The notes under the pieces were generated by a model, which worked only from the letters and a program-made list of their open reading frames with translations, had not been told where the DNA came from and searched no databases. A stretch of 64,000 nt of DNA from Protea cynaroides (Eukaryota > Streptophyta > Magnoliopsida > Proteales > Proteaceae): the NCBI GenBank assembly GCA_028583415.1, contig CM053269.1:33794254-33858253 (forward strand), given 5' to 3'. A program made the translations under genes and the position numbers. Shown here piece by piece: positions 1 to 12,236 of this stretch. Each line of letters opens with the position of its first letter. Positions within the stretch are counted from its first letter, which is position 1.

Positions 1-117
1 AGTCTGTCCCATCAAACAATGGGGGTTTATTAAAACCTTCCCTTGGTGCCATGACTATACTATAATCTGTCAATTGTTGATTAAGCTGTCACTGAGCTTG
101 ATGCTCTAATACCAATT
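1..117 (-). mobile_element. 5' leader and primer-binding site of a minus-strand LTR retroelement (partial)
   Basis: Positions 103-114 read GCTCTAATACCA, the reverse complement of a near-perfect initiator-Met tRNA primer-binding site with one mismatch to TGGTATCAGAGC. On the minus strand the LTR therefore lies at higher coordinates (from 118), and the element body runs off the left edge of the window. No coding domain is visible in these 117 bases. The iMet PBS suggests Copia, but the superfamily cannot be proved without the polyprotein. Confidence 0.55.
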
Positions 118-1543
118 GATGAACCTGAGTCAACACTGGGGGGGTGAATCAGTGTATAAAATTCTTCTTTAATTTTTCACTGCTACCTAGAGCTGATGGA
201 GAATCAATTTGTCATACACACACAAGCGTATGCAAATCTACCTCACTACCACTCAGTGGCTAGGTCTACCAGATTTGCACACCCATCTTGTAAGCCATTC
301 CACGTACTTCACAAAATATGATTAAGTAAAATAATCAACACAGAGATATTACGTGGTTTACCACCATAGTATGTGATGGCTAGTCTACAGAGTAATGCCC
401 AATGGGCTCTGTATTTACTCAATACACTTCTTTTGGTCTTTTACAAGACAAGGATATTAACCCTATGTTTTCTTAGTATAAAACTGAGAGGGCATAACAA
501 TGCTAAGATTCTGGCTATGATTGTCAGTGTCCAACACCTACTGGACACAATAAAAAAAAGATTAATTTTGGAGCTTATAGCTACACCCTACAATGAAACC
601 CACAACTAACTAGGTATTCAACAATTTTCACCTATCCTAGCATACAATATATTAAAAGTAATAAATAGATAGGGATTTGAGAAAATCTCACAACCAGTGC
701 TTTTAAATGGCCAACAATATCTTTGAAGCTTCACACTGCTCTCAGTAACCTTTAATAGCTTTCAATAATAGTAGAATTTGATTCACACAGCATATCTTGC
801 TCACAGAGATCCATTCTCCTTCTCACAACTTTACAATCACCGGTTAATGTATAATAGCAGCTCTATCAACCTCTAATGAGCATTCAAGACTCCATTACTA
901 AGCAATAGAAAGGTTGACTAGTGATTCCTAATTCCCAATACAAAAACCCTAGAAAATCTCTTTCCTCTTTTTTTGCCTCTTTTTACTTTTTTCTTTGTTT
1001 TTTTTTTTTTTTTTTTGACTTCTAACACTGCTCAAGAGATAAAGAGCTTGAAAATATGGAAATTACAACTTGAACCATCCGATTTGGACATCGGATGGCC
1101 AAGTTATGGCGGTTTGAAGTTCAGCCAATAAGATATAAGGAAAGGGAATCTTTCCAAAACAATTTGTGCACCTGTGAAGCACCTAAGCGGCCCTGCCATT
1201 AACATGGCAGACATGGTGTTGAGTCATGATTGGCTGCAGAGAGGATCTTATGACATATGTCACACCCCAATTCTGGCTGAACCAGAAGTGTGAGTGAACC
1301 GTTCACTGAACCAACGGTTCACACCAGGATCTCAATAAGATCGTATCCACTCATACAAACCATTACACATAACCATAATCAAAATATATTAAAATACAGC
1401 GGAAGTCTTAAATAAAATGAACTGAGTGATCTATTGATAAATTTAAATAAATATCCAATTATTCAAATACTGAAACTTAATTAAATATTTTTACATCAAT
1501 TGTATCTTCAACCAAAAATAATTAAAATAAATTAAATCAACTC

Positions 1544-1677
1544 CTAGAGGTACACGCAGAAAGGGCACTCGCATGAAGCGTCATGCTCGTCCTCTCCTGC
1601 TTGCACTTCCAAAGCAGCAACACCTCCATACGTCGGAGCATCCATATAGTCCTCCACAGTATAACCTGCATCAACAT
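1544..1677 (-). CDS. Exon-like conserved reading frame in LTR A1
   Basis: An open frame follows a splice acceptor (TTTTTAG, ending at 1678 on the minus strand) and is entered in phase 1. It encodes about 44 residues and is strongly acidic: it starts DVDAGYTVEDYMDAP and ends DEHDASCECPFCVYL before TAG. The same acceptor, phase, acidic character and C-terminal pattern recur in copies A2, A3 and A4. I do not recognise the peptide. The predicted upstream leader exon was not checked for a start codon, so translation is unproven. A frame opening further upstream (from 1765) would read through the intron and is not preferred. Confidence 0.4.
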
Positions 1678-2567
1678 CTAAAAATAATATGTACACAAGG
1701 ATGAGCTCACAACTTAGCTCAGTAAGACAATCAGACAATCCAACAAACATATGCATGAGTAACATTCACTTTATGGTTTGGTTTTAAGTTTGCAATGTAC
1801 TATAGAAAGGATTGGCAGCCACCGCACCTCTATACACGAGTGTATAAAGCCGCCCAATGGATCAAACACCACTGTCGTCCCACATGCACCCTATCATGGA
1901 TTAGAGATAGAGCTAAGGCATCCAGATTAAACACCGCCAACACCTCCCCTGATACTCTACCCATACCAACACGTAAGCCCCTATTGGCAAGGGCTTGCAA
2001 ACTAGGCTCGCAACTAACCAATCCTATATGTCATCACAATAGGTCCTGTCCCAGCGCAGCTCCCTACGGCATAGAGATAGAGCTAGAGTCTAGTGGCCAG
2101 GCTGGAGACCATAGTGCTACTTCCTCCTCCTGATTCCCTACCCGCACCAAGCATGTTAAGACAGAACGATACGAAAGGTGCTAGTGTGAGGAATGATCCC
2201 AGACCTCTAGTCCTACCCATTCCATACACCAATGAAAACAATCACATGCCTAACAGTCGCAACCTAGCATAGCAAGTATGCATGAACAGTAATAATAACT
2301 GAAAGTAAAGGATGACATACGAGAATGCACAAACATCAATCCACAGAACCATAATTATTAACAACGGTTTACTGTTATTATATTATTAGGGTATAGGTCT
2401 GATTCTCTTACCTAACGCTTGTTTGATAGCTTGCTCTGCGTCACAGTATCCAAACTTGCTATCACAAGGTCCTACAAATGTTAAGGTTGTATTAGAATAG
2501 TTTTCTTAGGGTTTATGTTGGTCGAAAAACCAACTGGGTCAAAAACACTCTTCACAGAGCAGACCGA

Positions 2568-2712
2568 TCACAGGTACCAGTCGCAGCACTGTGGGGAAAA
2601 CCTACGACCGGTATGGTCGGCCGGTCCCCACAAACCAGTCCCCGAGAGGTACCGGTCGCAGTACCGGTCTCATAGAGTGCGACCGGTATGGTTGACCGGT
2701 ATGTCTCCAGAA
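2568..2712 (-). repeat. Copy-specific CCGGT motif block in A1
   Basis: This stretch is dense in GACCGGTA, GGTCGGCCGGT and related short palindromes. A second, shorter block with the same motif lies at about 3256-3282 on the other side of the TATA box. The equivalent positions in copies A3 and A4 hold GTGTGGTCGACCACA-type motifs instead. Confidence 0.6.
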
Positions 2713-3895
2713 GACCATACACTTGGTTCTCGCCTTTCGTCGGTCACCCTCTATTGATCCTAGGGTTCCTCCTACACATCCTAGGTCTAAGCATTGAGTT
2801 AGAGTTGTTTCCAACTCCATTCAAGTCCTAGTTTCGATGATCTCAACCTAGAACTTGAATCTAGGGTTAATCGACTAAATTAGGGTTTGTCGGTAAAACA
2901 GGGTTTAGATCAATACTTTGCTTTGCATGGTATTGATCCAACTACAACTAACCATCCTAGAATACTTATTGTAGAGGAAGGTTTAAGCACTTACCGTTGA
3001 CTTGCGGTAATATGTTCTTCGTCGAACGGCAATGGTGGCTCTTCCCTCTCCTTCCTAGCTTCTTCTCCTTCTTCAACCTCTTTCTCCTCTCTAGGGTTTG
3101 TGAGAATCAATGGAAGAGGTTTTAGGAGGTTTAAGGGTCCTTATATAGGCTAAGGTTAGGTTTAGGAAGCCTCCTAACATTTGGAAAAAACTTCGGTTTG
3201 AAATTTAGAAAGTGGGACCCGCAGAGAACCTTTTTTGGATCTAAGTCTGCGCAAGCCATACCGGTACCATCGACCGGTATGAAGTTTTTTCATACTTGAA
3301 TTGGTCCGATTTCATACCTGGTTGACATCCGCTCGTCCCGTCTGGTCCAGTGATGATTGAAAAACCTGTTACGACATGAAACAAGGTTTAGATCGGGTTC
3401 ATGGAGTGCAGGTCTTACAACATAGCTGTTGGATCAACCTAAAAATGGCAAGATTTCTTCTTATCCATCTGATTCTCTCCATCGCATCAGGCGGCATTCG
3501 GCTTTAATTAAGGCCTTTCAATCGGGATCCGTAAGTCACCACACCGTCTACGCTTCGCACTGGATTAAAGCACCATCTCCATGTGGCATAGACTGTGGAG
3601 CTAACTTGTGTTCGACCAATCAGAGAGCTCGCGATGGACTCTTGACACGACAACTGATACACATTTGATCCCGCATTTTTCTGATCTTTCAGATCTGAAT
3701 CTGAAATGCATGGCTACATTCTGGCCACCGATCTCGCATCTTGCCATTTCTATCTTGACGAAAATGCCCTGAACAAATCTGGAAATGGCCTCTGTAACCA
3801 AAATATACGTTCAAAACATGTCTTAGTCAATTTCTTCCCAAGAGGTGCTTCTCTCTAAACCACATTGAGCTTCTCTCAAGGAAAATTATCGAACA

Positions 3896-4436
3896 CATGG
3901 TGTGCTTACTGGGGGATGGCCAGGGGCCATGCCATGCCATGCACGTGCACACGGACCTATTGGCTAGCTACTGCTGGTGGCTTCTGCTGTTGGCATGTAG
4001 CATGGCCTGCGAGCTACTGCTTGTGAGCATGCCTTGCAGCTGTGGCATGCCATGTTGCTATTGTGGCTGGCTGCTACTTATGGTGCCACGGCCCTCGGCT
4101 AAGCTGGCTGCCATGGTGGCATGCCACCTCAGCACTGTAGGTCCCACCACATCATCTTCTCTCTCTTCTTTCTCTCTCTTTTGATTCTCTCTTTCTTATT
4201 TTTCTTCCTTCACAGAGTACTTGGGAGATGCCACATCATCAGTTTCACTGTCACATCACCAGTGGGGCTCACAGACAGTCTCTCTCATCAAACTTAATCC
4301 ATTTTGCCAACAATTACAATACAAAGTTCAACAGATAGTAATGCATCTATAACCTCTTTATAATTAAATACCAAACAGACTTGCCAAGTTGCTAACTTAT
4401 CTCATGCAAGGTAGCTAATGCTTTAGCCAGTTTAGG
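3896..4436. other. No gene; GC-rich low-complexity stretch
   Basis: Positions 3905-4140 are dominated by overlapping GGCATGCCATG / TGCTGTGGC words, then a CT-rich tract (4155-4205). The open frame at 3897-4184 is Cys/Trp/Leu-rich, matches no family I know, and is explained by the base composition. Nothing else is seen up to 4436. Confidence 0.5.
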
Positions 4437-4838
4437 TGTTAAACAACAAACCATGATCTTTGCAGTTCAGTTTCAGTTCCTTCTTGGTAGAGATCCTTTA
4501 CTTAGGTAGTTAAGCTATTATTGGGTTTAGCTTGCTAAACTATTCTAACATGACGGCCTATCTCCCACTGACCTTACACCAACACTCCAAGTTCTATGCC
4601 ATGTATACCAAATGGTATGTTACATAAGGTAGATAAAAAAAACAATGCATTGAAATATTTAGGGTAACACAAGCTTAGAGAGATATAGTGAGTGCATAAA
4701 CATACATATATGGGAAAATATATGATTGACTTTGAGTCTAGAAATTGACATGCGTCAAACTCAGACTGATATATAAATACGCATATGTTAAATTTTCCAC
4801 ATCACATTCCAAGTGGCAAAAACATAGCTGTTGGTGTT
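4437..4838. repeat. Partial copy of the ~960-bp AT-rich repeat unit
   Basis: It shares with 12640-12955 and 13505-13913 the ordered words CCATGATCTTTG, GGTAGAGATC, ATTGGGTTTAGCTTGCTAAACTAT, CCAACACTCCAAGTTCTAT and AAATTTTCCACATCA. It is not coding. It shows that the unit is dispersed as well as tandem. Confidence 0.6.
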
Positions 4839-5080
4839 GTTAATACTAAATCTTGTCAACCGATGATAGGGCAACACCTATCCCGGGGATCAAGGGCATT
4901 TATACAATGACATGTGCCTTATGCATGTCACTCCTCAATCAGTTCCCACGAGCCGACTCTAGCAGTCCAGTACCTTGGTATCCACTCTCATATCAATCAT
5001 TGGATCCTCAGCTAATGGCAAACCACCATTTGGACAGTTTATCAACTATCCCCACTATGATGGGTAAACCGGACCACTCC
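4839..5080 (+). repeat. 300-bp unit, copy 1 (forward arm)
   Basis: It begins GTTAATACTAAATCTTGTCAAC and ends GGACCACTCC. It is about 85% like the reverse complement of 5139-5437 and like 6142-6452 by eye, but lacks about 40 bp present in both. With copy 2 it makes a fold-back structure around a loop of about 60 bp. The open frames at 4853-5164 and 5008-5268 are by-products of the two arms. Confidence 0.7.
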
Positions 5081-5138
5081 AATGAGTTACTAGTCACTGA
5101 GTTGATCAAAACTATGGATGGAATGGATTGGAAGATTG

Positions 5139-6452
5139 TTATAGATGTTTGTGTAACTGGTTGAAGTGGTCCAGTATACCCAGCGTAGTGGGGATAGTTG
5201 ATAAACTGTCCAAATGGTGGTTTGCCATTAGCTGAGGATCCAAAGATTGATATGTGAGTGGATACCAAGGTACTGGGCCGCTAGAGTCAGCTCGTGGGAA
5301 CCAATTGAGGAGTGGTTTCCCATTCTACCTATTTGAATTAAGCAGTGACACATGTAAGGCATGTGTTACTGTATAGATGCCCCTGTCCCCAAGACAAGTG
5401 TCGCCTTGTCATTTGTTGACAAGATATAGTATTAACAGGAAGAAGAAGAAGAAGACATGCTGAAAATATGTATAGAAAGAAAAAAGAGCTTACTGATTCT
5501 CTCTCTTGATTTCGGGAAACGATGATTGTTGAAGATGCTGAGTCAAATTTTTGTTGAAGAAGAAGAGGTTGAAGATGAAGTCACAAGAAGAGCAACATCT
5601 TCTCCTTTTATAAGTTTGTGAAAGACATGTCCATTCAAATTTCGAACTTTTAAAATTCGGGAGCAATCATGAAAGGATGTCAAATTCGGCTTGAAAATTG
5701 TCCCGTTCGATTTCATGCTTTAGTTGACTCCAAGAGTGCATCAATTAGTAACCGTGGGTATGATGTATCACGACCTTAAAGCAATTCGATTCAAAGTATC
5801 TTAACTCAAACATTACCTCGATTCCGACGATTACACCAACTTTACACGTGGCATTTCCCCAATGGTCAATGGATCCCTATGACATGCGTTTTAGGTCTGT
5901 ATGACAGGCTAAATCTGGGATTCGAGCCATGAAAATTTTTTAAAAAGGCAACCGTCCTTGCATTTCCCAAAGTGAAAGGCAGTTATGCTTTAACCAACTT
6001 CAGGTCAGAACTCTATTCTAAAGAAGCATTATAAACGACTTACAAGCAAAGGATGAAGTCAGTCAAAGAGGTATTAAAGTTACAACTCGGTATAAGAATT
6101 GCTCCCCCACATTTTGCAAATCTAAAAGAGCAAGGGACAACTATTAATACTATATCTTCTCAACCAATGACAAGGCGACACCTGTCCCAGAGATTAGGAG
6201 CATCTATACAGTGACACGTGCCTTATGTGTATCACTGCTCAATTCAAATAGGTAGTTTACCATTCTGGTGGAAAACCACTCCTCAATCGGTTCACACGAG
6301 CCGACTCTAATGGCCCAGTACCTTGGTAACCACTCTCATATCAATCGTCGGATCTTCATCTGACAACAAACTTCCATTTGGATAGTTTATCAATTGTCCC
6401 CACTACGCTAGGTAAATCGGACCACTCCAACCAATTACACAGGCATCTATAA
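5139..6452. mobile_element. Fold-back element with ~300-bp terminal inverted repeats
   Basis: The left arm 5139-5437 starts TTATAGATGTTTGTGTAAC. The right arm 6142-6452 ends ACACAGGCATCTATAA, its inverted counterpart. The interior (5438-6141) is AT-rich, has GAAGAA repeats, and holds no reading frame of note. Flanks GAAGATTG (5131-5138) and GAAGAATG (6458-6465) match 7/8, but the right one is offset by 5 bp, so the target duplication is uncertain. Long inverted repeats without coding sequence suggest a Mutator-type or fold-back element; the superfamily is not proved. Confidence 0.55.
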
Positions 6453-6704
6453 ATATTGAAGAATGTAAAGGTAAATGGACGAATAATTTTCCATACTCTT
6501 ATCCACTCTTATATACTTAAATCTTACCCCACTCTCAAAGAATTGTTTTCTTTATAATACATTATATTGCTTGATATGAGGACTAACTTAATCATTGGAG
6601 TGGCCACCAGATTACCCAATCTACCCCTTTGTGACTTTTACTATTGTTTTAGGATTTTTCCTGCAACTAGTCTAAAACCAAATACAACTTAGCTCTATCA
6701 TGGT
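6453..6704. other. No recognisable feature
   Basis: AT-rich intergenic sequence with no reading frame, repeat or known motif that I can support. The last five bases (ATGGT) serve as the left target duplication of the next element. Confidence 0.5.
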
Positions 6705-9555
6705 TGTCACACCCCGTTCTTAATGTATCGATACTGTGGAATGGACTAGACCTCCACATCCTATTAAGGCATTGGAAATCTCCTTCCAAGATCACGAAAT
6801 ATGATACGCCAACCATTAAACCATCCCATCACAAGGAATAATAATAAATCCACACCACCAGATTAAAAGAAATTATAAATCAAGAGTTTAGTGGAAGACT
6901 AATTAAACATATCCACAAAAGCTAAATAATCAAATGATAATTATAAGTAGTTCCCAACCATTGTAAGTAATAATTAAGTAAATTTTATTAAAACCAAATA
7001 TTCTCCTGGGCAACATGCCCCCAAAACAAATAAAATGATTCCAAATTCAATGTAAAGTTTATAAATCGTTTATTGTGTCTATCCGTAGATACAGCCATCA
7101 CACTCACATAGTTCATCATGAATGTCCTCGTCAAAAGCGTCCTCATTGTCAAAATCCACATCGGTTAAATCTGCATCTAAAAGAATTTGTGTACACAAGG
7201 GTAAGCTCAACCACCGAGCTTAGCAAGGAAATTAAATGTGCAACATACAAATGCATGGAATTTACAATTACAGTCTGGTATACGACTATAAGTGCTAGCT
7301 TAAGACAACTCATACATGGAGTCTCTGACTGCATGGGTCACTCCCAAAGAATGAATACCGCCTCACCCTCACTCGAAGTACAGCAACATCCCCTAAATAT
7401 GGGTCTGTCATTTTGATCCGCACATAACCGCAACTCATCCCAAGCCCGTATTACGTCAATCACTTGAGGAGGTGATAATCCCACTAGTTGACTCACCCGC
7501 CCATCCGTACTACGCTTACCATGGAGAGCATCATAGCTGTGTTCATGCCATCCTTTACTGAACCCATGCCACTACATAACCCCCTAATGGTTAGGGGTAC
7601 AATTATGAGGGTAATTTAAATTCAACTAACCATGTCCACCTAATTAATCATATTACTAGGCCGTAATGTCACCAAGCTTCTGACCCCATTCGGTCCCCAT
7701 ATAGGACATCGTGACTTGGCTAAGTTACATATGATCAATGCAAAGCAGCGCTAGTAAGAAGTGGTGCAAGAGTCTCATTCCACCCACTTTTTCTTTACTG
7801 ACTTAACCAGACATCATGAATCAAACATGGATCAGTCGCTTTTGTGGAAAGGTAGCGAGTGTCCCATACCCTTCAATCGTTACCGGCACTGTTGATCTTA
7901 AACTCAAAGATGCATATGCATGAACAAGCAAAATAATATATTGGATGACATGTTATCACACAAGACATATTATCAATTATATATCATCACATAGCATAAT
8001 CAATGAAGCTAATTCTACCAAACAAAGGTCTAATCCCCTTACCTGAGATGGTAAACAACAATTATTACCAAGTACAACCTTGAATAGCTCTCCTAGAGTT
8101 CTGTTGTACCTTAATACCATTAAAAATAATAATATTCAATCTATTTATTCATTATTTGTCTCTATTGCTTGCTCAAAGCACATCCTAGTGAGTTATTCAT
8201 AATTCTAAGAGTCTGGTATTTAGTTTATACACATCCTACACTTGCTGTCCAGAAGTTTCAAGCACTTATAAAAGTAAACAGTAAGCATCGAAATAGTTAA
8301 CATAGGTTACAAATGAAATGAAAAAGAATACATATGTAAACATATGATCTTAGGGATCTAAACCCATAAATAAGCTCCTAAAAATCCCAGGAAGTTACTG
8401 ACCAAGGATGGTCAACATCCGAGGTCAAAATCTAGTGCAACTGATGGAGATGACCGCACGATTTTGACCATAGGCGTGCAGCACGTGTCATCGGCCGCTC
8501 ATCGAAACGTGTTCAAAATGCTTCAATTTTGATGCGGTGTCCATCTTGGATTTTTCTAAGCTAGAATAAGGAGTTTAGGCTCAGAATTCCCATTCTACTT
8601 CATTCAGATGCTTTCGATTCAATTTCCCAGTTAACCGATATTGTTGGATCTGGTTTTTAAACCTGGAATCCAAATCCAACAATACCATTAAGGGATTTCC
8701 TTGGTTTTAAATCTATGAATAGTCTATTTAAATCTATCATGAAGGTTTAGGGTACTTGGATTTGACCAATAGTCCTTTAAGCTTCATTTCATGATATTTA
8801 TTTGGTCTTGATCCCTTTTCCAGTTTAGTCTGAATCATCCGTATAAATCCATTTATTTCCATCTTTATTGATAAGCAAGCTTAATCTAGGGAAGAACATG
8901 ATAATCAAATACTTCCATGGTTTTTAATTATCATTTTCATATGAAAGAAATTGAGAGAGATGGAGAGTTGATACCAGAAGGATTTCCCATTGATGGTGCT
9001 ATCAAGCTAGTCTCTGATGGTTGACGAGATCCTTCTTCTTCCTCTTTTCTTCTTCCTTGTTTTCCCTCCTTCTCCAAAACCGACAACCTTTCCTTCCCTT
9101 TCTCTTTTTTTGATTTTTTGTCTAAGAGGTAAAAGGAAGAGGTGAATAGAGTAGGAACTCTATTCACATTGGATTTGGATTGGGTTCCTCACAATGTAAG
9201 TGGAGGATTCCCTCATGCTTTCCAATTTCAAAAGAGGATGAACCTGGACAATCTCTCAATGAGTCCAATTCACAAACCAAACCGTTGGTCAGACTAGGTT
9301 GGTCTCTAACTCAGATTCTATTATGAGGTGCGGTACGAGGTGGTGCGGCAGGTGACCAACCGCACCCTCTTGGTGTCGTGCGAACCCCTCAACTAAACCT
9401 TGAATAAATGTTTTAAGTACAAGGGTTGAGTTGGGTTACCTCCATTGGGTTCTGGTGGTCTGTTTCATGTTGGTTTGAACCGTTTGTCGTGGTAAGACCT
9501 GTTACGAAGCCAAAATTTCAAATTATGACCGAAATTTTTTGGTGCATGTCATACG
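6705..9555 (-). mobile_element. Solo LTR, diverged LTR-A relative, copy A2
   Basis: It begins TGTCACACCCCG, as A1 does. It keeps the order of landmarks seen in A1: a purine tract with GTGGAAGACT, the GTACACAAGGGTAAGCTCA stretch beside a splice acceptor, and an AACCTGTTACGA-like word close to the far end. The end near 9555 (...CATGTCATACG) is diverged from TTACA. The flanks ATGGT (6700-6704) and GTGGT (9556-9560) match 4/5. It is longer (2.85 kb) and much more diverged than the other copies. No internal retroelement domains are present. Confidence 0.6.
7079..7176 (-). CDS. Exon-like conserved reading frame in LTR A2
   Basis: It follows the acceptor CTTTTAG (7177-7183) in the same phase as in A1. 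It encodes about 32 residues, very acidic (DVDFDNEDAFDED), and ends IHDELCECDGCIYG before TAG. Compared with A1, the final H-D-x-x-C-E-C-x-x-C-x-Y pattern is kept, and all three Cys codons are TGT here but TGC in A1. It lies in the R/U5-like part of the LTR. Function unknown. Confidence 0.4.
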
Positions 9556-10172
9556 GTGGTCAACTCTGATTCAGCATTGGAATCTCAGTTACACCGTGTA
9601 CAAGTCAACCAGCGTGGCATACAAGTCAGCTAAACCAGTTTTCAGCATCAACAAGTGTAAATGGACTCATCCATTTAAAAATACGTAAAAGGATGGAACC
9701 CATTCTAGAATGCTCTCTTTATCCCATTCTGCATTTTAAGTCCATAACGGAAATGCCCTTGCTCTTTTGCCCATTCTTTTTATTTTTAAGAATATGTTCT
9801 CAGAATAGAGAATGCATGTTAGGAATGCATACCAAACACCCTTAGACTATATAAGAAACAAGGGAGAAGAATGCATATATGTTCTTTAAAAGTATTTTTG
9901 TTGTTTTCCTGTTCTTATGGAACACTAAATTGTAAAAGTATCCAAAGTATTTATGTTATTGTGCCTTTCAAACACATTTATGTTTCTTTTTTATTTAAAA
10001 ATAATTTTTGCTCAATGTTACCAAACATGTTTCTTTCATATAGAAGTATTTCTTAGAAGTAAAATTAACATAAAAAATATTTTTTGACTCAAAACATTTT
10101 TAAAAAACAAAAACACTACCAACATTGCCAACCTATCACAAAGAATGTACCATCTATCTAAGCCACATGGCA
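9556..10172 (+). repeat. ~960-bp repeat unit, copy 1, left part
   Basis: The unit is recognisable from about 9653 (AAGTGTAAATGGACTCATCC) and is interrupted at 10172 by the solo LTR A3. It continues at 12506 with no loss except the duplicated TGGCA. Shared landmarks with later units are ACACCCTTAGACTATA, AAGAAACAAGGGAGAA, TTATGTTATTGTGCCTT and CTAAGCCACATGGCAT. Positions 9556-9652 show nothing recognisable. The short frame at 9871-10056 is AT-rich noise. Confidence 0.65.
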
Positions 10173-10314
10173 TGTAAGGCCCGCACTTTACTAATCCGGT
10201 CTTACCATGTTGTATCAGGTCTTCCTATCATGGTCAGATCAAGCAGATCAAGTGCGTGAAGGAACCACAAGGTTAGGTACGTAAATCAAACCAAAAATCA
10301 GTAATTAGGGGCGT

Positions 10315-10445
10315 GTGGTCGGATACCTAAGAAGGTATGGTCTACCACACCTCAGAAAAATGAGACCACTCCATTCTGGGACGTGTGGTCGCATATTTGG
10401 GACGTGTGGTCGATGGATTCTACGACTACACGAGCGACCACAAGA
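10315..10445 (+). repeat. GTGTGGTCG motif block upstream of the A3 TATA box
   Basis: The stretch has repeated GTGTGGTCG, GACCACAC and CGTGTGGTCGAT words. A second block of the same motif lies downstream of the TATA box at 10950-11118. The motif is palindrome-forming (TGTGGTCGACCACA). Copy A4 shares it, while A1 has CCGGT motifs. Confidence 0.65.
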
Positions 10446-10534
10446 TGCTGAACCGACTCCGTGTTTAGGAAACTTTCCTAATTTGAGGGGGACTCTTTCC
10501 TAATTGAAATGGGACTATATATGGAGGTTTTTCT

Positions 10535-10545
10535 CTATATAAAGG
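10535..10545 (+). promoter_or_regulatory. TATA box of LTR A3
   Basis: CTATATAAAGG, followed about 25-35 bp later by CTCTTTTAGAACCCAAATTG, which is conserved in A4 (TATA at 21753-21764) and resembles the A1 leader. The TATA position divides the LTR into a U3 of about 0.4 kb and an unusually long R-U5 of about 1.9 kb. Confidence 0.65.
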
Positions 10546-12099
10546 ACGTCCCTTAGCCTCTCTGTCACTCTTTTAGAACCCAAATTGAAACTCCAAACCT
10601 AGGAGAGAAAGAGAGAAAAGAAGAGAAGGAGAAGAAAATTTAGAGAAGAAGCTTAGAGAAGGGTTTTTGTAGAGAAGAGTTTTATCTCTCTACAGCAAGC
10701 TTAAGGTATGGACTTGACTCTATAGGGTAGATCAGATAGGATAGGTTCCTTCTATCAACTTGATGTGTTGAATCTAATGTAACGATTTCAGTTATGGAAC
10801 TTCTAAGGGAAACCATGAGAAAATAGGTTAGGGATAATGGTTAATGAAAAGCTGTTAAAGAATAACTATAGGATGAACCCAAGTGATGAGCCGAGGAATC
10901 AACTCAAGAAGAATTCGGTTTGAAGATGAAAACTGACCAAACATCATGTGGTCGTAGCTTGTGGTCGACCACAGGGTGACCAGAGGATCGACCACAGCTA
11001 TTCGGGAAGTTCCCAGGAAAGGTGTAGTCACAGGGTGTGGTCGCAATAGGGTTCGACCACACAGTGTGTGGTTGCATATATTGTGACCACAGGTTCGACC
11101 ACACGTGCGACCGCACGATAATAGTAAGCATATTTTGAGATCAAACAAGGTTTTTGACTACTGTAACTTAGTAAACTTGAACCCTAACTTAAATACATTA
11201 ATTATTTAGGTTCCCAATAAAAAGTGATTTCTAAAGCTTGGGAGAGGAACAAACATCAATCAAAGGTGAGGGAACAAGACCTAAACTAATTGGCTAATAA
11301 CAAACTATTTTATTTTATTATGTTCAATGCAATGATTGATTCTATGCTTGCTTGGTTGTAATGTGCATCTCACATGTCATCCAATATTTCTATTATTACT
11401 GCTCATGCATATTTATATTCTGTCTATTTATAACATGATGATGATGATGCTAGGAATAAGTATGTGATTGTGTATGTATAGTTAGTGTGTTGGATGCGAG
11501 TGGGCATCAGGGGGAGGACGTGACATTGTGGTTCAACCTGGTCACCAGACTCTAGCTCTATCTCTACTCAAGTCTTGCCTACTGACATCATCGTATCGCC
11601 ATTACCTTAGCAGAACTATTACGTCGTAGGGCATCAGAGGAGGTGGTCTCGGACCGTGTGGTCTTTGACTCTGTCGGGGGGCCTTAGCTCTATCTCTATA
11701 GACATATTGAGGGACGCTGGGGTGAAGCCTTGGATACACTGGATGGCATTAGGATTGGTTAGTTGCGAGCCCAGTTTGTAAGCCCTCGTCAATAGGGGCT
11801 TATGTGTTGGTATGGGTAGGGCATCAGGGGAAATATTAGCGGTGTTTGATCCGGACACTTTAGCTCTATCTCTAATCCATGGTGGGTGCATGTGAAAAGG
11901 CAATGGTGCTTGATCTATTGAGCGAATTCACACACTCGTGTATAGAGGTGTGGTAGCCGCTAATCCTTTCTATAGCATATTGCAAACTTAAAAATCAGAC
12001 CAAAGATATGAATTGAATGCATGCAGATGTTTGTTGCATTATTTTGTTTTCTCACTGAGCTAAGTTGTGAGCTCACCCCACGGTACCATTTTCTTTTAG

Positions 12100-12236
12100 T
12101 TTCTAATGATGTAGGTAATATCATTGAAGACTACACGAATGCGCCAATGTATAGACACGTGACGGTTATGGATGTGCAAGCTATGGATGATGAATATGAC
12201 TTGTCAAGCGAGTGTTGCAACAATGATTACGCTTAG
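12100..12236 (+). CDS. Exon-like conserved reading frame in LTR A3
   Basis: It follows TTTCTTTTAG in the same phase as A1 and A2 and encodes about 45 residues. Matching words to A1 are the IIEDYTNAP block (VEDYMDAP in A1), VMDVQAMDDEYD (LEVQAGEDEHD in A1) and a final SECCNND in place of CECPFC. It ends TAG at 12234-12236. The frame continues upstream to 12021 through the conserved GAGCTAAGTTGTGAGCTC stretch, which I read as intron. Role unknown. Confidence 0.4.

Larger units (their letters stand above)
1258..3419 (-). mobile_element. Solo LTR, family LTR-A, copy A1
   Basis: A 2,162-bp minus-strand LTR. Read on its own strand it starts TGTAAGACCTGCAC and ends GGGTGTGACA. It is flanked by a perfect 5-bp target duplication ACATA (1253-1257 and 3420-3424). 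There is no PBS, polypurine tract or internal domain, so it is a solo LTR. A TATA box (minus-strand CCTATATAAGGA, about 3138-3149) marks the promoter, followed by an AAACCCTAGAG-type leader. A strong splice donor (GTAAGTGC, 2987-2994) and an acceptor before 1677 suggest a spliced leader. The superfamily is probably Ty3/gypsy, judged from copy A4's 3' stub. Confidence 0.85.
118..3895 (-). mobile_element. Long LTR of the same element, split by a solo LTR
   Basis: The LTR begins beside the PBS at TGATGAACC (118) and contains a G-run followed by GTGAATCAG, a sequence common near plant LTR ends. A later LTR-A solo LTR plus 5-bp duplication occupies 1258-3424. Sequence resumes at 3425 and plausibly ends at ...CGAACA (3895), giving a TG...CA LTR of about 1.6 kb once the insert is removed. 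The PBS-side boundary is well placed. The 3895 boundary is inferred from the terminal dinucleotide only, because the second LTR is outside the window. Confidence 0.45.

Noticed and set aside
2568..2712. CRISPR-like regularly spaced GACCGGTATGG words
   Set aside because: Spacing is irregular, words are very short, the setting is a plant LTR, and equivalent arrays with other motifs occur in related LTRs.
4853..5268. Paired plus and minus frames of 103 and 86 residues
   Set aside because: They are two readings of the same inverted-repeat arms.
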